Shown piece by piece: positions 33,259 to 42,615 of a stretch of DNA of 64,000 nt. Source of the stretch: Catenuloplanes indicus (lineage in GTDB: Bacteria > Actinomycetota > Actinomycetes > Mycobacteriales > Micromonosporaceae); contig NZ_JAUSUZ010000001.1 in NCBI RefSeq assembly GCF_030813715.1, positions 7,130,001 to 7,194,000 on the forward strand. Reading direction: 5' to 3'. The position numbers were made by a program, and so were the translations under genes. Numbering within the stretch: the first letter of the stretch is position 1; every line of letters starts with the position of its first letter. The notes beneath the pieces were generated by a model. That model was not told the DNA's origin and ran no database searches. It was given only the letters and a program-made list of their open reading frames with translations.

Positions 33259-34278
33259 ATGCGCCGACGGACCTTCCTCACCGCGACCGGCGCCGGCGCG
33301 CTGCTCGCCGCCGCCGGACCCGCCTCGGCCACCGCCGCGGGACGACGTGACGTGCTGGTCGTCGCGCCCGGTGACAGCGTGCAGGCCGCGGTGGACGCCG
33401 TACCCGTGGGGGTGGCCTGTTCGATCCTGATCCGTCCGGGTACGTACCGTGGGCAGGTCGTCATTCCGGCCGACAGGCCGTTCTTGACCTTGATCGGGCT
33501 CGGCCGGCGACCGTCCGACGTGGTGATCGTCGACGACCGGGCGAACGGCACGCCGAACCCGGCCACCGGCGGCACCTGGGGGACCTCCGGCAGCGCGTCC
33601 GTGACCATCTCCGCGAACGACGTCACCGCCCGCAACCTGACGTTCGCCAACGACTTCGACGAGGCCGCCCACCCGGAGATCTCCGGACATCAGGCGGTGG
33701 CGGTGCTGACCCGCGGCGACCGGCTGCGCTTCCACGACGTGGCGTTCCTGGCCAATCAGGACACGCTCTACGTCAACAGCCCGGCCGTCGGCACGATCTC
33801 CCGCGCGTACTTCCGGAACTGCTACGTCGAGGGCGACGTCGACTTCATCTTCGGGCGCGGCACCGCCGTCTTCGATCGCTGCCGCGTGCACTCGCTGCAC
33901 CGGCATCTCGGCTACGTCACCGCGGCCAGCACCGACGTCGGCAACCCGCACGGTCAGCTCTTCACGCACTGCCGCTTCACCGGCGACGCGCCGGCCGGGT
34001 CGGTCTGTCTCGGCCGGCCCTGGCACCCGGGCAACGACCCGAACGCGATCGGCCAGACGATCATCCGTAACTCGTATCTGGGCGCGCACATCCGGGCCGA
34101 CGCGCCGTGGTCCGACTTCGGCACCTGGCCGTGGACCGCGGCCCGCTACGGTGAGTGGCGCAACGACGGCCCGGGTGCCGCGACCGGCCCGAATCGTCCG
34201 CAGCTGACTTCGCCGGACGGCTACGACCCGCGCACGTTCCTGGCCGGCGCCGACGCCTGGAACCCGTGCAACCCATAG
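33259..34278 (+). CDS. secreted pectinesterase (CE8)
   Basis: The 339-residue protein has a signal peptide with Arg-Arg-Arg and a hydrophobic core (1-28), possibly Tat-type (RRRTFL). The right-handed beta-helix domain carries the CE8 motifs: Gln145 in GHQAVA, Asp168 in NQDTLY, Asp195 in EGDVDFIFG, and Arg253 in LGRPW. It removes methyl esters from pectin outside the cell. It sits alone between thrS and the HIT gene, which are normally close in related genomes, and has its own LacI-type operator, so it looks like an insertion. Confidence 0.92.
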   Translation: MRRRTFLTATGAGALLAAAGPASATAAGRRDVLVVAPGDSVQAAVDAVPVGVACSILIRPGTYRGQVVIPADRPFLTLIGLGRRPSDVVIVDDRANGTPNPATGGTWGTSGSASVTISANDVTARNLTFANDFDEAAHPEISGHQAVAVLTRGDRLRFHDVAFLANQDTLYVNSPAVGTISRAYFRNCYVEGDVDFIFGRGTAVFDRCRVHSLHRHLGYVTAASTDVGNPHGQLFTHCRFTGDAPAGSVCLGRPWHPGNDPNAIGQTIIRNSYLGAHIRADAPWSDFGTWPWTAARYGEWRNDGPGAATGPNRPQLTSPDGYDPRTFLAGADAWNPCNP

Positions 34279-34288
34279 GATCGCGGGT

Positions 34289-34843
34289 GTGGGAGAGCTG
34301 AGCACGCCGCCGGGAGACCGTCCCATCACACCGGTGGAGACCGGCGAACCGGACGCGCTCGACCGCCTCTGGACCCCGCACCGGATGACCTACATCGCCG
34401 GGCAGGAGCGGCCGTCCACCGGGTGCGCGTTCTGCCGGGCGCCCGGCCTGCCCCGCCCGGACAGCCTGGTCGTGGCCCGTGGCACGCTCGTCTACGCCGT
34501 GCTCAACCTCTACCCGTACAACCCCGGCCACCTGCTGGTCTGCCCGTACCGGCACCTGGCCGACTACACCGACCTCACGGTCGAGGAGACGGCCGAGCTG
34601 GCGGTCTTCACCCAGACGGCGATGCGCGTCATCCGTGCCACCAGCAGCGCCCACGGCTTCAACATCGGGCTGAACCAGGGATCGGTCGCCGGCGCGGGCA
34701 TCGCCGCCCACCTGCACCAGCACGTCGTCCCGCGCTGGGGCGGCGACGCCAACTTCATGCCGATCGTCGCTCGCACCAAGATCCTCCCGCAGGTCCTCAC
34801 GGAGACCCGCGATCTGCTCTCGTCCGCCTGGCCCGCCTCGTAA
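34289..34843 (+). CDS. HIT-family nucleotide hydrolase/phosphorylase
   Basis: The 184-residue protein starts at a GTG. It has GxCxFC-like GCAFCRAP near residue 48, YPYNPGHLLVCPYRH, and the histidine triad HLHQHVVPRW (about 150). The sequence type is that of mycobacterial Ap4A phosphorylase/HIT proteins, which cleave dinucleoside polyphosphates. In many actinobacteria this gene lies between thrS and pgsA; here one gene intervenes upstream and two downstream. Confidence 0.88.
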   Translation: MGELSTPPGDRPITPVETGEPDALDRLWTPHRMTYIAGQERPSTGCAFCRAPGLPRPDSLVVARGTLVYAVLNLYPYNPGHLLVCPYRHLADYTDLTVEETAELAVFTQTAMRVIRATSSAHGFNIGLNQGSVAGAGIAAHLHQHVVPRWGGDANFMPIVARTKILPQVLTETRDLLSSAWPAS

Positions 34844-34889
34844 ACCGGTTCGCGTCGAACCTCGGGCCGCCCGCTGTCGTCTCTCCAGC

Positions 34890-35516
34890 ATGACGATTCG
34901 CAACATTTATCTCGCTGCGGCCGAAACGTTCGCGGACCTGGCCTCGCGGACACCGGCCGACGGACTGGACGGTCCGGGTCTCGGCGAGTGGAACCTTCGT
35001 GAGCTGGTCGGGCACACGGTCAGCGCGGCGCTGCGCCCGGTCGCCGTCGTCGGCGCGTCGCCGCAGCCGGGGCCCGTGCTCGACTCCGCGGAGGCGTACT
35101 GCGTGGTCATCCAGGGGGCGCCGCGCGAGCTGCTCGCCGCCGCGGCGGCTTCGGTCACACAGAACGCCCGCGACTACGGAAAGGCGCTCGGTGACCGGCC
35201 GGGCGCGGTGGTACGAGAGCATCTCGCGCGGGCCGGGGCAGCGCTGGACGGTGTCGGCGACGACGAACTGGTCATGTCACCGGTCGGCGCGATGAAACTG
35301 CGGGACTGGTTGTCCACCCGGGTGCTCGAGCTGGTGGTGCACACCTCGGACATCGCCCTGGCCGCGGGCGTGCCGGTCACCCACGACGCCGCCGCCGTCA
35401 CCGAGGCGGCGGTCTTCGCGGCGCGGTCGGCCGCCGCGCTGGGTGCGGGTGTGCCTCTCGTGCGGGCGCTCACCGGGCGCGAGCCGCTTCCGCGGGGCTT
35501 CTCCGTGGTGCAGTGA
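34890..35516 (+). CDS. maleylpyruvate isomerase-family mycothiol-dependent protein
   Basis: The 208-residue protein fits the MDMPI/DinB-like four-helix fold: an N-terminal helix with AAAETFADLA, the EWNLRELVGHT metal-site motif (His near residue 42), and a later LSTRVLELVVHTSDIALA helix with a second His (about 151). Members use mycothiol or bind metal through three residues. The substrate is unknown. It converges on the EF-G2-like gene, separated by a strong hairpin. Confidence 0.82.
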   Translation: MTIRNIYLAAAETFADLASRTPADGLDGPGLGEWNLRELVGHTVSAALRPVAVVGASPQPGPVLDSAEAYCVVIQGAPRELLAAAAASVTQNARDYGKALGDRPGAVVREHLARAGAALDGVGDDELVMSPVGAMKLRDWLSTRVLELVVHTSDIALAAGVPVTHDAAAVTEAAVFAARSAAALGAGVPLVRALTGREPLPRGFSVVQ

Positions 35517-35519
35517 CCG

Positions 35520-35553
35520 CCGCGGCCCGGGGCGCGCGGGCCCCGGGCCGCGG
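35520..35553. terminator. bidirectional hairpin between convergent genes
   Basis: A perfect 13-bp stem (35520-35532 with 35541-35553) with an 8-nt loop lies 4 nt after the isomerase-like stop and 7 nt from the EF-G2-like stop. Confidence 0.75.
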
Positions 35554-35559
35554 AACGGC

Positions 35560-37716
35560 TCAGGACGCTCCGTGCTCCTTCTTCACCGCGTCGGCGAGGT
35601 GGGCGGGCATCGGCTCGTAGCGGGCGAAAGACCGGCTGAACGTGCCCGCGCCGGAGGTCATCGAGCGCAGCTCGACCGCGTACCGGACCAGCTCGGTGGC
35701 CGGCACCTCGGCACGGATCAGCGTGCGGTCCGCGTCCGGGTCGGCGTCGCTGCCCATCACCCGGCCGCGGCGCCCGGAGAGGTCGCTCATCACCGCGCCG
35801 ACGTACGCGTCCGGCACCCGGATGGTGACGTCGTCGACCGGTTCGAGCAGCGTGATCGCCGCCTTCTCGGCCGCGTCCTTCAGCGCCAGCGAGCCCGCGG
35901 TCTGGAACGCCGCGTCCGACGAGTCGACGCTGTGCGCCTTGCCGTCGAACAGCGTGACCCGCAGGTCGACCACCGGGTATCCGGCCGCGATGCCGCGCTC
36001 CATCTGCGCGCGGACGCCCTTCTCCACCGACGGGATGTAGTTGTGCGGCACCGCACCGCCGACCACCCGGTCCACGAACTCGAAGCCGGCGCCGGCCGGG
36101 AGCGGCTCCACCGAGATGTCGCAGACCGCGTACTGACCGTGACCGCCGGACTGCTTGACGTGCCGGCCGTGTCCCTTGGCCGGCCCGGCGAACGTCTCGC
36201 GCAGCGCGACCCGGACCGGCTCGGTGTCCAGGTCGACACCGCCGGTGCGCAGCCGGTCCAGCACCACGTCCGCGTGTGCCTCGCCCATGCACCAGAGCAC
36301 GATCTGGTGCGTGTCCGGGTTGCGCTCCAGGCGCAGCGTCGGGTCGCCCGCGACCAGCCGGCCCAGGTTCTTGGCCAGCGCGTCCTCGTCGGACCGGGAC
36401 TTCGCGACGATCGCGACCGGCAGCAGCGGCTCCGGCATGTCCCACGGCGCGATCAGCAGCGGCCGGTCCTTCGTGGAGATCGTGTCGCCGGTCTCCGCGC
36501 TGCCGGACTTGGTGATCGCGCAGATGTCACCGGCGATGCACGAGGTGACCTCGCGCAGCGTGGTGCCGAGCGGGGAGTAGATGTGCGCGACGCGCTCGTC
36601 CGCGTCGTGGTCCGGGTGACCGCGGGAGGCGAGGCCGTGCCCGGAGACGTGCACCACCTTCTCCGGGGTGAGCGTGCCGGAGAAGACGCGGACGAGTGAG
36701 ACACGCCCGACGTGCCGGTCGATCGTGGTCTTGACCACCTCGGCGACGAGCGGGCCGTCCGGGTCGCAGGTGAGCGGCTCGTGAGCGGAGCCGTCGATGC
36801 CGGTGACGATCGGCAGGTCGTGCTCGAGCGGCGACGGGAACGCCTTGGTGAGCAGCTCCAGCAGCACGTCGAGGCCGACCCGGTCGGGCGCGCAGACCGG
36901 GACCACCGGGTAGAAGTGGCCGCGCGCGACCGCCTTCTCCAGGTCCGCGATGAGGATGTCCACCGGGATCTGCTCCCCGCCGAGGTACCGGTCCATCAGC
37001 GTCTCGTCCTCGGACTCCGCGATGATCCCCTCGATCAGCTCGTTGCGCGCCTCCTCGATGGCGCCGAAGTGCTCCGGGTCGGGCGCGCGGACCTCGGCCG
37101 GGTAGCCGTCGGTGTAGTCGTAGATCCGCTGGGTGATCAGGCCCATCAGGCCGGTGACGTTCTCGCCGTCGTCGTCCAGCATCGGCAGGTACAGCGGCAG
37201 CACGTTGTCGCTGAAGACGCGCTGGCAGAGCGCCACGGTCTCGTCGAGGTCGGCGCGCGGGTGGTCGAGGCGGGTGACCGCGACCGCGCGCGGCATGCCG
37301 ACCGCGGCGCACTCCTCCCACAGCGCGGCGGTGGCGGCGTCCATGCCGTCGACGGCGGACACCACGAACAGGGCGGCGTCGGCGGCGCGCAGTCCGGCGC
37401 GCAGCTCGCCGACGAAATCCGCGTACCCCGGGCTGTCCAGGAGGTTGACCTTGATGCCGTCGTGGATCAGCGGCGCGCAGGCGAGCGTCACGGAGCGCTG
37501 CTGCCGTATCGCGGCCGGATCCTGATCACAGACCGTGGTGCCCTCGGTCACGGTGCCGGTGCGCGGCACGGTACCGGTCGCGGCGAGCAGCGCCTCGACC
37601 AGCGTGGTCTTTCCGGCGCCGGAGTGACCGACCAGCACCACGTTGCGCACCCTGCCGGGCTCGTCCACCACCGGCGCGCTGCCGGCGGCCGCCCTCTCCT
37701 GTGTCTTCTGCGCCAT
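35560..37716 (-). CDS. fusA2: elongation factor G-like GTPase (EF-G2/FusA2 type)
   Basis: The 718-residue protein has the EF-G domain order. The G domain carries P-loop GHSGAGKTTL (about 30-39), DSPGYADF, and T-R-L-D in place of NKxD. A beta-barrel domain II, domains III-V and an EF-G IV/V end (GRRGRVMGSD) follow. Atypical switch I and NKxD replacement mark the EF-G2 paralog of actinobacteria, distinct from translocase EF-G; in some species EF-G2 hydrolyses GTP poorly or lacks translocation activity. It is divergent from pgsA and alone on its strand. Confidence 0.85.
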   Translation of the reverse strand: MAQKTQERAAAGSAPVVDEPGRVRNVVLVGHSGAGKTTLVEALLAATGTVPRTGTVTEGTTVCDQDPAAIRQQRSVTLACAPLIHDGIKVNLLDSPGYADFVGELRAGLRAADAALFVVSAVDGMDAATAALWEECAAVGMPRAVAVTRLDHPRADLDETVALCQRVFSDNVLPLYLPMLDDDGENVTGLMGLITQRIYDYTDGYPAEVRAPDPEHFGAIEEARNELIEGIIAESEDETLMDRYLGGEQIPVDILIADLEKAVARGHFYPVVPVCAPDRVGLDVLLELLTKAFPSPLEHDLPIVTGIDGSAHEPLTCDPDGPLVAEVVKTTIDRHVGRVSLVRVFSGTLTPEKVVHVSGHGLASRGHPDHDADERVAHIYSPLGTTLREVTSCIAGDICAITKSGSAETGDTISTKDRPLLIAPWDMPEPLLPVAIVAKSRSDEDALAKNLGRLVAGDPTLRLERNPDTHQIVLWCMGEAHADVVLDRLRTGGVDLDTEPVRVALRETFAGPAKGHGRHVKQSGGHGQYAVCDISVEPLPAGAGFEFVDRVVGGAVPHNYIPSVEKGVRAQMERGIAAGYPVVDLRVTLFDGKAHSVDSSDAAFQTAGSLALKDAAEKAAITLLEPVDDVTIRVPDAYVGAVMSDLSGRRGRVMGSDADPDADRTLIRAEVPATELVRYAVELRSMTSGAGTFSRSFARYEPMPAHLADAVKKEHGAS

Positions 37717-37934
37717 GATCGGCGCACCTCCTCGGGTCGATTTGTGTCGTTCCTGGCCCCGTCGCGTAGAGGCGTCGGCGATGATCCCCCAACGCCGCCC
37801 GTAACCTGAAGTTTCGCAAGGTGATGCCGGTCACGTTGCCTGATGTGATAGGTCCGTGGCAAGCCGTGACGCTGCGTCGGCTATCCGCGCGTGCGGTGTC
37901 GCGCACAGCGACGCGCCGCTATGGTGGGACGGCC

Positions 37935-38567
37935 ATGGCAAAGATCCTCTCGGTCTCGGCGCGCGCCGGGATGGCTCATCTCATCGAACCGGTCAGTCGT
38001 GCCCTCCTCCGGCTGGGCGTCACGCCCAACGCGGTCACCGTGACGGGCACGATCGGCGTGGTCTTCGGCTCCGTCTTCTTCGGCGTCCAGGGCCACTTCC
38101 TCCTCGGCGGCATCGTCGTCACGCTCTTCTGCCTCACCGACCTGATCGACGGGACGATGGCCCGGCTGCGCGCGGGGCCGAACGGCAAGTTCGGCGCGCT
38201 CCTCGACTCCAGCATGGACCGGATCGCGGACGCCGCGATCTTCGGCGTGCTGGTGTACTGGTTCGGCAAGGAGGGCGACTGGGTCACCGCCACCGTCGCG
38301 CTGGTCTGCCTGGTCGCGAGCATGGTCGTGTCGTACGTGAAGGCGCGTGCCGAGGGTCTCGGCTTCGACTGCAACGTCGGCATCGTCGAGCGGGCGGAGC
38401 GCCTGATCGGCATCGGCATCGGCGCGCTGACCACCGCGTTCGGCGTGCTCTGGGGCATGCAGGCGGTGCTGTGGATCCTGGCGGCCCTGTCCATCATCAC
38501 GGCCTGGCAGCGCATGCGGCACGTCTACAAGCAGGACCAGGCCGCACTGCGCGAGCCGGTCGCATGA
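37935..38567 (+). CDS. pgsA: phosphatidylinositol phosphate synthase (CDP-alcohol phosphatidyltransferase)
   Basis: The 210-residue membrane enzyme has the signature D69-x2-D72-G-x2-A-R...G87-x3-D91-x3-D95 in the TDLIDGTMARL and LLDSSMDR segments, plus about six membrane helices. Linkage to patA and pimA indicates it joins inositol phosphate to CDP-diacylglycerol, the first lipid step of PIM synthesis. The ATG at 37935 is chosen because the longer frame upstream is non-membrane and basic. It overlaps patA by 4 nt. Confidence 0.92.
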   Translation: MAKILSVSARAGMAHLIEPVSRALLRLGVTPNAVTVTGTIGVVFGSVFFGVQGHFLLGGIVVTLFCLTDLIDGTMARLRAGPNGKFGALLDSSMDRIADAAIFGVLVYWFGKEGDWVTATVALVCLVASMVVSYVKARAEGLGFDCNVGIVERAERLIGIGIGALTTAFGVLWGMQAVLWILAALSIITAWQRMRHVYKQDQAALREPVA

Positions 38568-39460
38568 GCGGCCTGGTGGAGTTCGGTTACCGGGCGGGGT
38601 GGAAGATCGTTCAGTGGCTGCCGGAGCGGGCCGCGATCGCGCTCTTCCACGCGGGCGCGGACCGTGCGGCGAAGAAGCGCGGCAAGGGCGTCGAACGGCT
38701 GCGGGCCAACCTGCGGCGAGTCCGGCCGGAGCTCTCCGAGACCGCGCTCGACGACCTGGTCAAGCAGGGCATGCGCTCCTACGCGCGGTACTGGTCGGAC
38801 ACGTTCCGCCTGCACACCCGTACCCCCGAGGAGCACCGGAGGCGATTCAGGTTCGACCGGTTCGAGGACCTGGCCCGGGAGGCGACCTCCGGCAACGGCG
38901 TCATCCTGGCGCTGCCGCACGGCGGCAACTGGGAGGCGGCTGGTGCCTGGGCGGTCGCGCACGGCTGGAAGCTGATCACCGTCGCCGAGCGGCTCAAGCC
39001 GGAGGGCGTCTACCAGCAGTTCCTCGCGTTCCGGCGGGCGCTCGGCATGGAGATCATCCCGACCAGCGGCAGTGAGCGGTCCCCGCTCGACCTGCTGGCC
39101 GAGAAGCTCTCGGCGGGCTACGTCGTCCCGCTGCTGGCCGACCGGGACCTGTCCCGGCGCGGCATCGAGGTGACGTTCTTCGGCGGCCGGGCGAAGATGC
39201 CCGGCGGTCCCGCGCTGCTGGCCGTGCGGACCGGCGCGCCGCTGTACGTGGTGCAGATGTGGAACGATCCGGACGGAATCGCCCACGGTCGGCTGGTAGG
39301 CCCGATCCCGGTGCCGGCCGAGGGCACGCTTGACGAGAAGGTGCGGTTCCTGACCCAGGAGATCGCGGACCGGCTCGCGGCCGGCATCGCCGAGCATCCG
39401 GAGGACTGGCACATGCTGCAGCGGGTGTGGGTGGACGAACCCGCGCAAGCACTGGCCTGA
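38564..39460 (+). CDS. patA: phosphatidylinositol mannoside acyltransferase
   Basis: The 298-residue protein belongs to the LpxL/HtrB-like acyltransferase superfamily. The catalytic motif is HGGNWE (His about 123, Glu about 128), with a supporting LLADRDLSRRGIEVTFFGG block and an ERSPLDLL helix. In the PIM pathway it acylates the mannose of PIM1/PIM2 at the inner membrane face. It begins in an ATGA overlap with pgsA and ends 11 nt before pimA, forming one operon. Confidence 0.92.
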   Translation: MSGLVEFGYRAGWKIVQWLPERAAIALFHAGADRAAKKRGKGVERLRANLRRVRPELSETALDDLVKQGMRSYARYWSDTFRLHTRTPEEHRRRFRFDRFEDLAREATSGNGVILALPHGGNWEAAGAWAVAHGWKLITVAERLKPEGVYQQFLAFRRALGMEIIPTSGSERSPLDLLAEKLSAGYVVPLLADRDLSRRGIEVTFFGGRAKMPGGPALLAVRTGAPLYVVQMWNDPDGIAHGRLVGPIPVPAEGTLDEKVRFLTQEIADRLAAGIAEHPEDWHMLQRVWVDEPAQALA

Positions 39461-39471
39461 GGGAGGTACGA

Positions 39472-40614
39472 GTGCGGATCGGCATCGTGTGCCCGTACTC
39501 CTTCGACGTGCCGGGCGGTGTGCAGAACCACGTGATGGACCTGGCCGAGGCGCTGATCGGGCTCGGTCACGAGGTCAGCGTGCTGGCCCCGGCGGACGAG
39601 GACTCGCCACTGCCGCCGTACGTGGTCGCGGCCGGGCGGGCGGTCCCGCTGCCGTACAACGGGTCGGTCGCGCGGATCTCGTTCGGCCCGGTCTCCACGG
39701 CCCGGGTCCGGCGCTGGCTGGCCCGCGGCCACTTCGACGTGCTGCACGTGCACGAACCGCTCACGCCGAGCCTGTCGCTGCTGGCCGTGCTGAGCGCGGA
39801 CGGCCCGGTGGTGGCCACGTTCCACACCGCGATGACCCGGTCCCGTGCGCTCGCCGCGGTGCAGGGCGCGCTGCAGATCGTGCTGGAGAAGGTGACCGCG
39901 CGGATCGCGGTCAGCGCGCTGGCCCGCCGTGTGCAGGTCGAGCACCTGGACGGCGGCGCCGTGGAGATCCCGAACGGCGTCGCGGTGGCGAAGTTCGCGG
40001 ACGCGGTGCCGCTCGACGGCTGGCCCGGCCCCGGCGGCGCGATAGGTTTCCTGGGCCGGTTCACCGAGCCGCGCAAGGGCTTCCCGATCCTCCGCCAGGC
40101 GTGGGTGTCGCTGGCCCGGACGCGGCCCGGCCTGCGGTTGCTGGTGGCCGGCCCAGGCGACGGATCGGACCTGCTGGAGACCATCCCGGCGGAGCTTCAT
40201 GATCGGGTGTGCTTCCTCGGCATGGTGTCCGAGGAGGACAAACCGCGCATGTTGCGCAGCGTCGACGTCTACGTGGCGCCGAACACCGGCGGTGAGTCGT
40301 TCGGCATGATCCTCACCGAGGCGATGGCCGCCGGGGCCGCGATCGTGGCCAGCGACCTGGACGCGTTCCGCCGCGTGGTGGACAACGGCCGCGCCGCCGT
40401 GCTGTTCCCGGTCGGCGACGTGGCCGCGCTGGAGAACGCGCTGGCCGGGCTGCTCGACGACGCGGAGCGCCGCGCCGAGCTGTCCGCGCTGGCCCGCCGC
40501 GCGGTCGCCGCCTACGACTGGCCGTCGGTGGCCCGCCGGGTGCTGGAGGTCTACGAGACCGCGATCGAGGCCACGGACGGCCGTGTCCTGGAAGCACCGC
40601 AGGTGATCGAATGA
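39472..40614 (+). CDS. pimA: phosphatidylinositol mannosyltransferase (GT4)
   Basis: The 380-residue GT-B enzyme starts at the GTG at 39472 with GGGAGG 5 nt upstream. Motifs include RIGIVCPYSFDVPGGVQNH at the N-terminus, HVHEPLTPS, GRFTEPRKGF, and the GDP-sugar site in NTGGESFGMILTEAMAAG with the E-x7-E pair. It transfers mannose from GDP-mannose to phosphatidylinositol, giving PIM1. Its stop overlaps the next gene by 4 nt. Confidence 0.93.
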   Translation: MRIGIVCPYSFDVPGGVQNHVMDLAEALIGLGHEVSVLAPADEDSPLPPYVVAAGRAVPLPYNGSVARISFGPVSTARVRRWLARGHFDVLHVHEPLTPSLSLLAVLSADGPVVATFHTAMTRSRALAAVQGALQIVLEKVTARIAVSALARRVQVEHLDGGAVEIPNGVAVAKFADAVPLDGWPGPGGAIGFLGRFTEPRKGFPILRQAWVSLARTRPGLRLLVAGPGDGSDLLETIPAELHDRVCFLGMVSEEDKPRMLRSVDVYVAPNTGGESFGMILTEAMAAGAAIVASDLDAFRRVVDNGRAAVLFPVGDVAALENALAGLLDDAERRAELSALARRAVAAYDWPSVARRVLEVYETAIEATDGRVLEAPQVIE

Positions 40615-41213
40615 CTACGATGCCAGGCATGTGGTGGTGGGTCGGCGCGGCCGTCGTGGTCTCGCTGCTCGCCGCCTACCTGATCTGGACCGACCGGCGC
40701 GTCGAACGCCTGCACGCGCGCGCCACGTCCGCCGCCGCCGCACTCGACGCCCACCTGCTCCGCCGCGCCGCGGCCGCGGCCGTGCTGGCCGAACAGATGG
40801 ACGCGGTCGAGCTCTACGCCGCCGCCCGGATCGCGCTCGACGCCGGCTCCCGGCTGGACGGCGGCGACCCCCGGCTCGGCGCCGGCGCGGACTCCGGCGA
40901 GCGCGAGGCGGCCGAGAACGACCTCACCCGCCAGCTGCGCCGCCTCGCACCCAGCGCGGACCTGGCCACGGCAGAGCCGGTGGTGGCGGCCAGCCGCCGG
41001 GTCGCGCTCGCCCGCCAGGTCTACACGGACTCGGTCCGGGACGCGCTGATCAACCGGGACCGGCCGCTGGTCCGGGTCTTCGGCATGGCCCGGGGCCACG
41101 ACCGCCCGCGCTACTTCGACATCGACGAGCCCACGCTGACGCCGTCACTGACCGAGCCACCCCGCCAGCTCACCCCCCGCGAAGCGCCGTCGTCGTCGCC
41201 CGTCAAGGGGTGA
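40611..41213 (+). CDS. membrane-anchored LemA-like coiled-coil protein of the PIM operon
   Basis: The 200-residue protein has an N-terminal membrane helix (about 8-25, GAAVVVSLLAAYLI) followed by TDRRVERLHAR and a long Ala-rich helical region (30-140) with a disordered Pro/Ser-rich tail. The layout recalls LemA proteins but the LemA signature is weak. The 4-nt overlap with pimA ties it to PIM lipid synthesis by position only. It is conserved-looking; its role is unknown. Confidence 0.7.
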   Translation: MTTMPGMWWWVGAAVVVSLLAAYLIWTDRRVERLHARATSAAAALDAHLLRRAAAAAVLAEQMDAVELYAAARIALDAGSRLDGGDPRLGAGADSGEREAAENDLTRQLRRLAPSADLATAEPVVAASRRVALARQVYTDSVRDALINRDRPLVRVFGMARGHDRPRYFDIDEPTLTPSLTEPPRQLTPREAPSSSPVKG

Positions 41214-41703
41214 TGAAGGGCGATGTCTCCGCTCATCGGCGGAGAGCGCGGCTCACCTGCTCCGGCGGAAGCCGAGCCGCCTCGGGGCTGAACCGAAGTG
41301 CCGCTTCCGGCGTGGTGCTATCGCCTGCTCCCGATTCTGTTGCCCATTCCCGCCAAGGCGCTGAGCACGTATACCTGGCCCGGCGGCCCGCGCGGCGTGG
41401 GTGGCCGGCCCGGCGTGGGCGCCCTGACGGCTCGGGCGGCCGCGCGGCTCGCGCGACCCGGTGGGTGCGTTCGCTGCGGTGGCGCCGGTGCCGCGGTGGG
41501 GCGCTGAGCCTTCGGTGGTCGCGTGCGTCGTGATTCTCGTGGGCGGCATCGGCGGCCGGTGGCTCGGACGAAATCGACATGCCGGAACTGTGGCTGCCGA
41601 TCCCGGCCGGGTTTGCAGGCCACCTGAGGGTTGATTGGACATCGGCTGGGCGGCCACTCGGGCGTACCGTCGCGGGGTCGATCTCACTCTCGAGGAGCGT
41701 TCC
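41214..41703. other. 490-nt intergenic region before pdxS
   Basis: No coding frame with actinobacterial codon pattern is convincing here. It contains a possible hairpin around 41500 and must hold the pdxST promoter. I do not recognise a riboswitch. A GAGGAG ribosome site lies just before the pdxS GTG. Confidence 0.5.
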
Positions 41704-42615
41704 GTGTCCGAGAACCCGGAAAACCCAGGTCAGCCCGTTGTCGGCAGCGCGCGGGTGAAGCGCGGCATGGCCGAGATGCTCAAGGGCGGCGTGATCATGG
41801 ATGTGGTCACGGCGGAGCAGGCGAAGATCGCCGAGGATGCCGGCGCGGTCGCGGTCATGGCGCTGGAGCGGGTGCCCGCGGACATCCGGGCGCAGGGCGG
41901 CGTCTCCCGGATGAGCGACCCCGACATGATCGAGAGCATCATCGCGGCCGTGTCGATCCCGGTGATGGCGAAGGTGCGGATCGGGCACTTCGTCGAGGCG
42001 CAGGTGCTTCAGGCGCTCGGCGTGGACTACATCGACGAGTCGGAGGTGCTGACCCCGGCCGACTACGCGAACCACATCGACAAGTGGGCCTACACGGTGC
42101 CGTTCGTCTGCGGCGCCACCAACCTGGGCGAGGCGCTGCGCCGGATCACCGAGGGCGCCGCCATGATCCGCTCCAAGGGTGAGGCCGGCACCGGCGACGT
42201 CTCCAACGCGACCACCCACATGCGGAGGATCCGCGGCGAGATCAAGCGCCTCACGTCGCTGCCAGAGGACGAGCTGTACGTCGCGGCCAAGGAGCTGCAG
42301 GCGCCGTACGAGCTGGTCAAGGAGGTCGCCGAGACCGGCAAGCTGCCGGTCGTGCTGTTCACCGCGGGTGGCATCGCGACCCCGGCCGACGCCGCGATGA
42401 TGATGCAGCTCGGCGCGGAGGGTGTCTTCGTCGGCTCCGGCATCTTCAAGTCCGGTAACCCGGCGCAGCGCGCGGCCGCGGTGGTCAAGGCCACCACGTT
42501 CTACGACGACCCGGACGTGATCGCGAAGGTCTCCCGTGGTCTGGGCGAGGCCATGGTCGGCATCAACGTCGACGACATCCCGGTGCCGCACCGCCTGCAG
42601 GAGCGGGGCTGGTGA
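41704..42615 (+). CDS. pdxS: pyridoxal 5'-phosphate synthase, lyase subunit
   Basis: The 303-residue protein is a very typical PdxS (SNZ): [33 protein letters not shown], the Schiff-base Lys in [13 protein letters not shown], Lys in [10 protein letters not shown], and [19 protein letters not shown]. With PdxT it makes PLP from ribose 5-phosphate, glyceraldehyde 3-phosphate and glutamine-derived ammonia. Start GTG at 41704 has GAGGAG about 6 nt upstream; longer frames lack one. It overlaps pdxT (GTGA). Confidence 0.97.
   Translation: MSENPENPGQPVVGSARVKRGMAEMLKGGVIMDVVTAEQAKIAEDAGAVAVMALERVPADIRAQGGVSRMSDPDMIESIIAAVSIPVMAKVRIGHFVEAQVLQALGVDYIDESEVLTPADYANHIDKWAYTVPFVCGATNLGEALRRITEGAAMIRSKGEAGTGDVSNATTHMRRIRGEIKRLTSLPEDELYVAAKELQAPYELVKEVAETGKLPVVLFTAGGIATPADAAMMMQLGAEGVFVGSGIFKSGNPAQRAAAVVKATTFYDDPDVIAKVSRGLGEAMVGINVDDIPVPHRLQERGW

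Noticed and set aside
41214-41703. Possible riboswitch before pdxS
   Set aside because: No recognisable conserved aptamer core; only generic GC hairpins.
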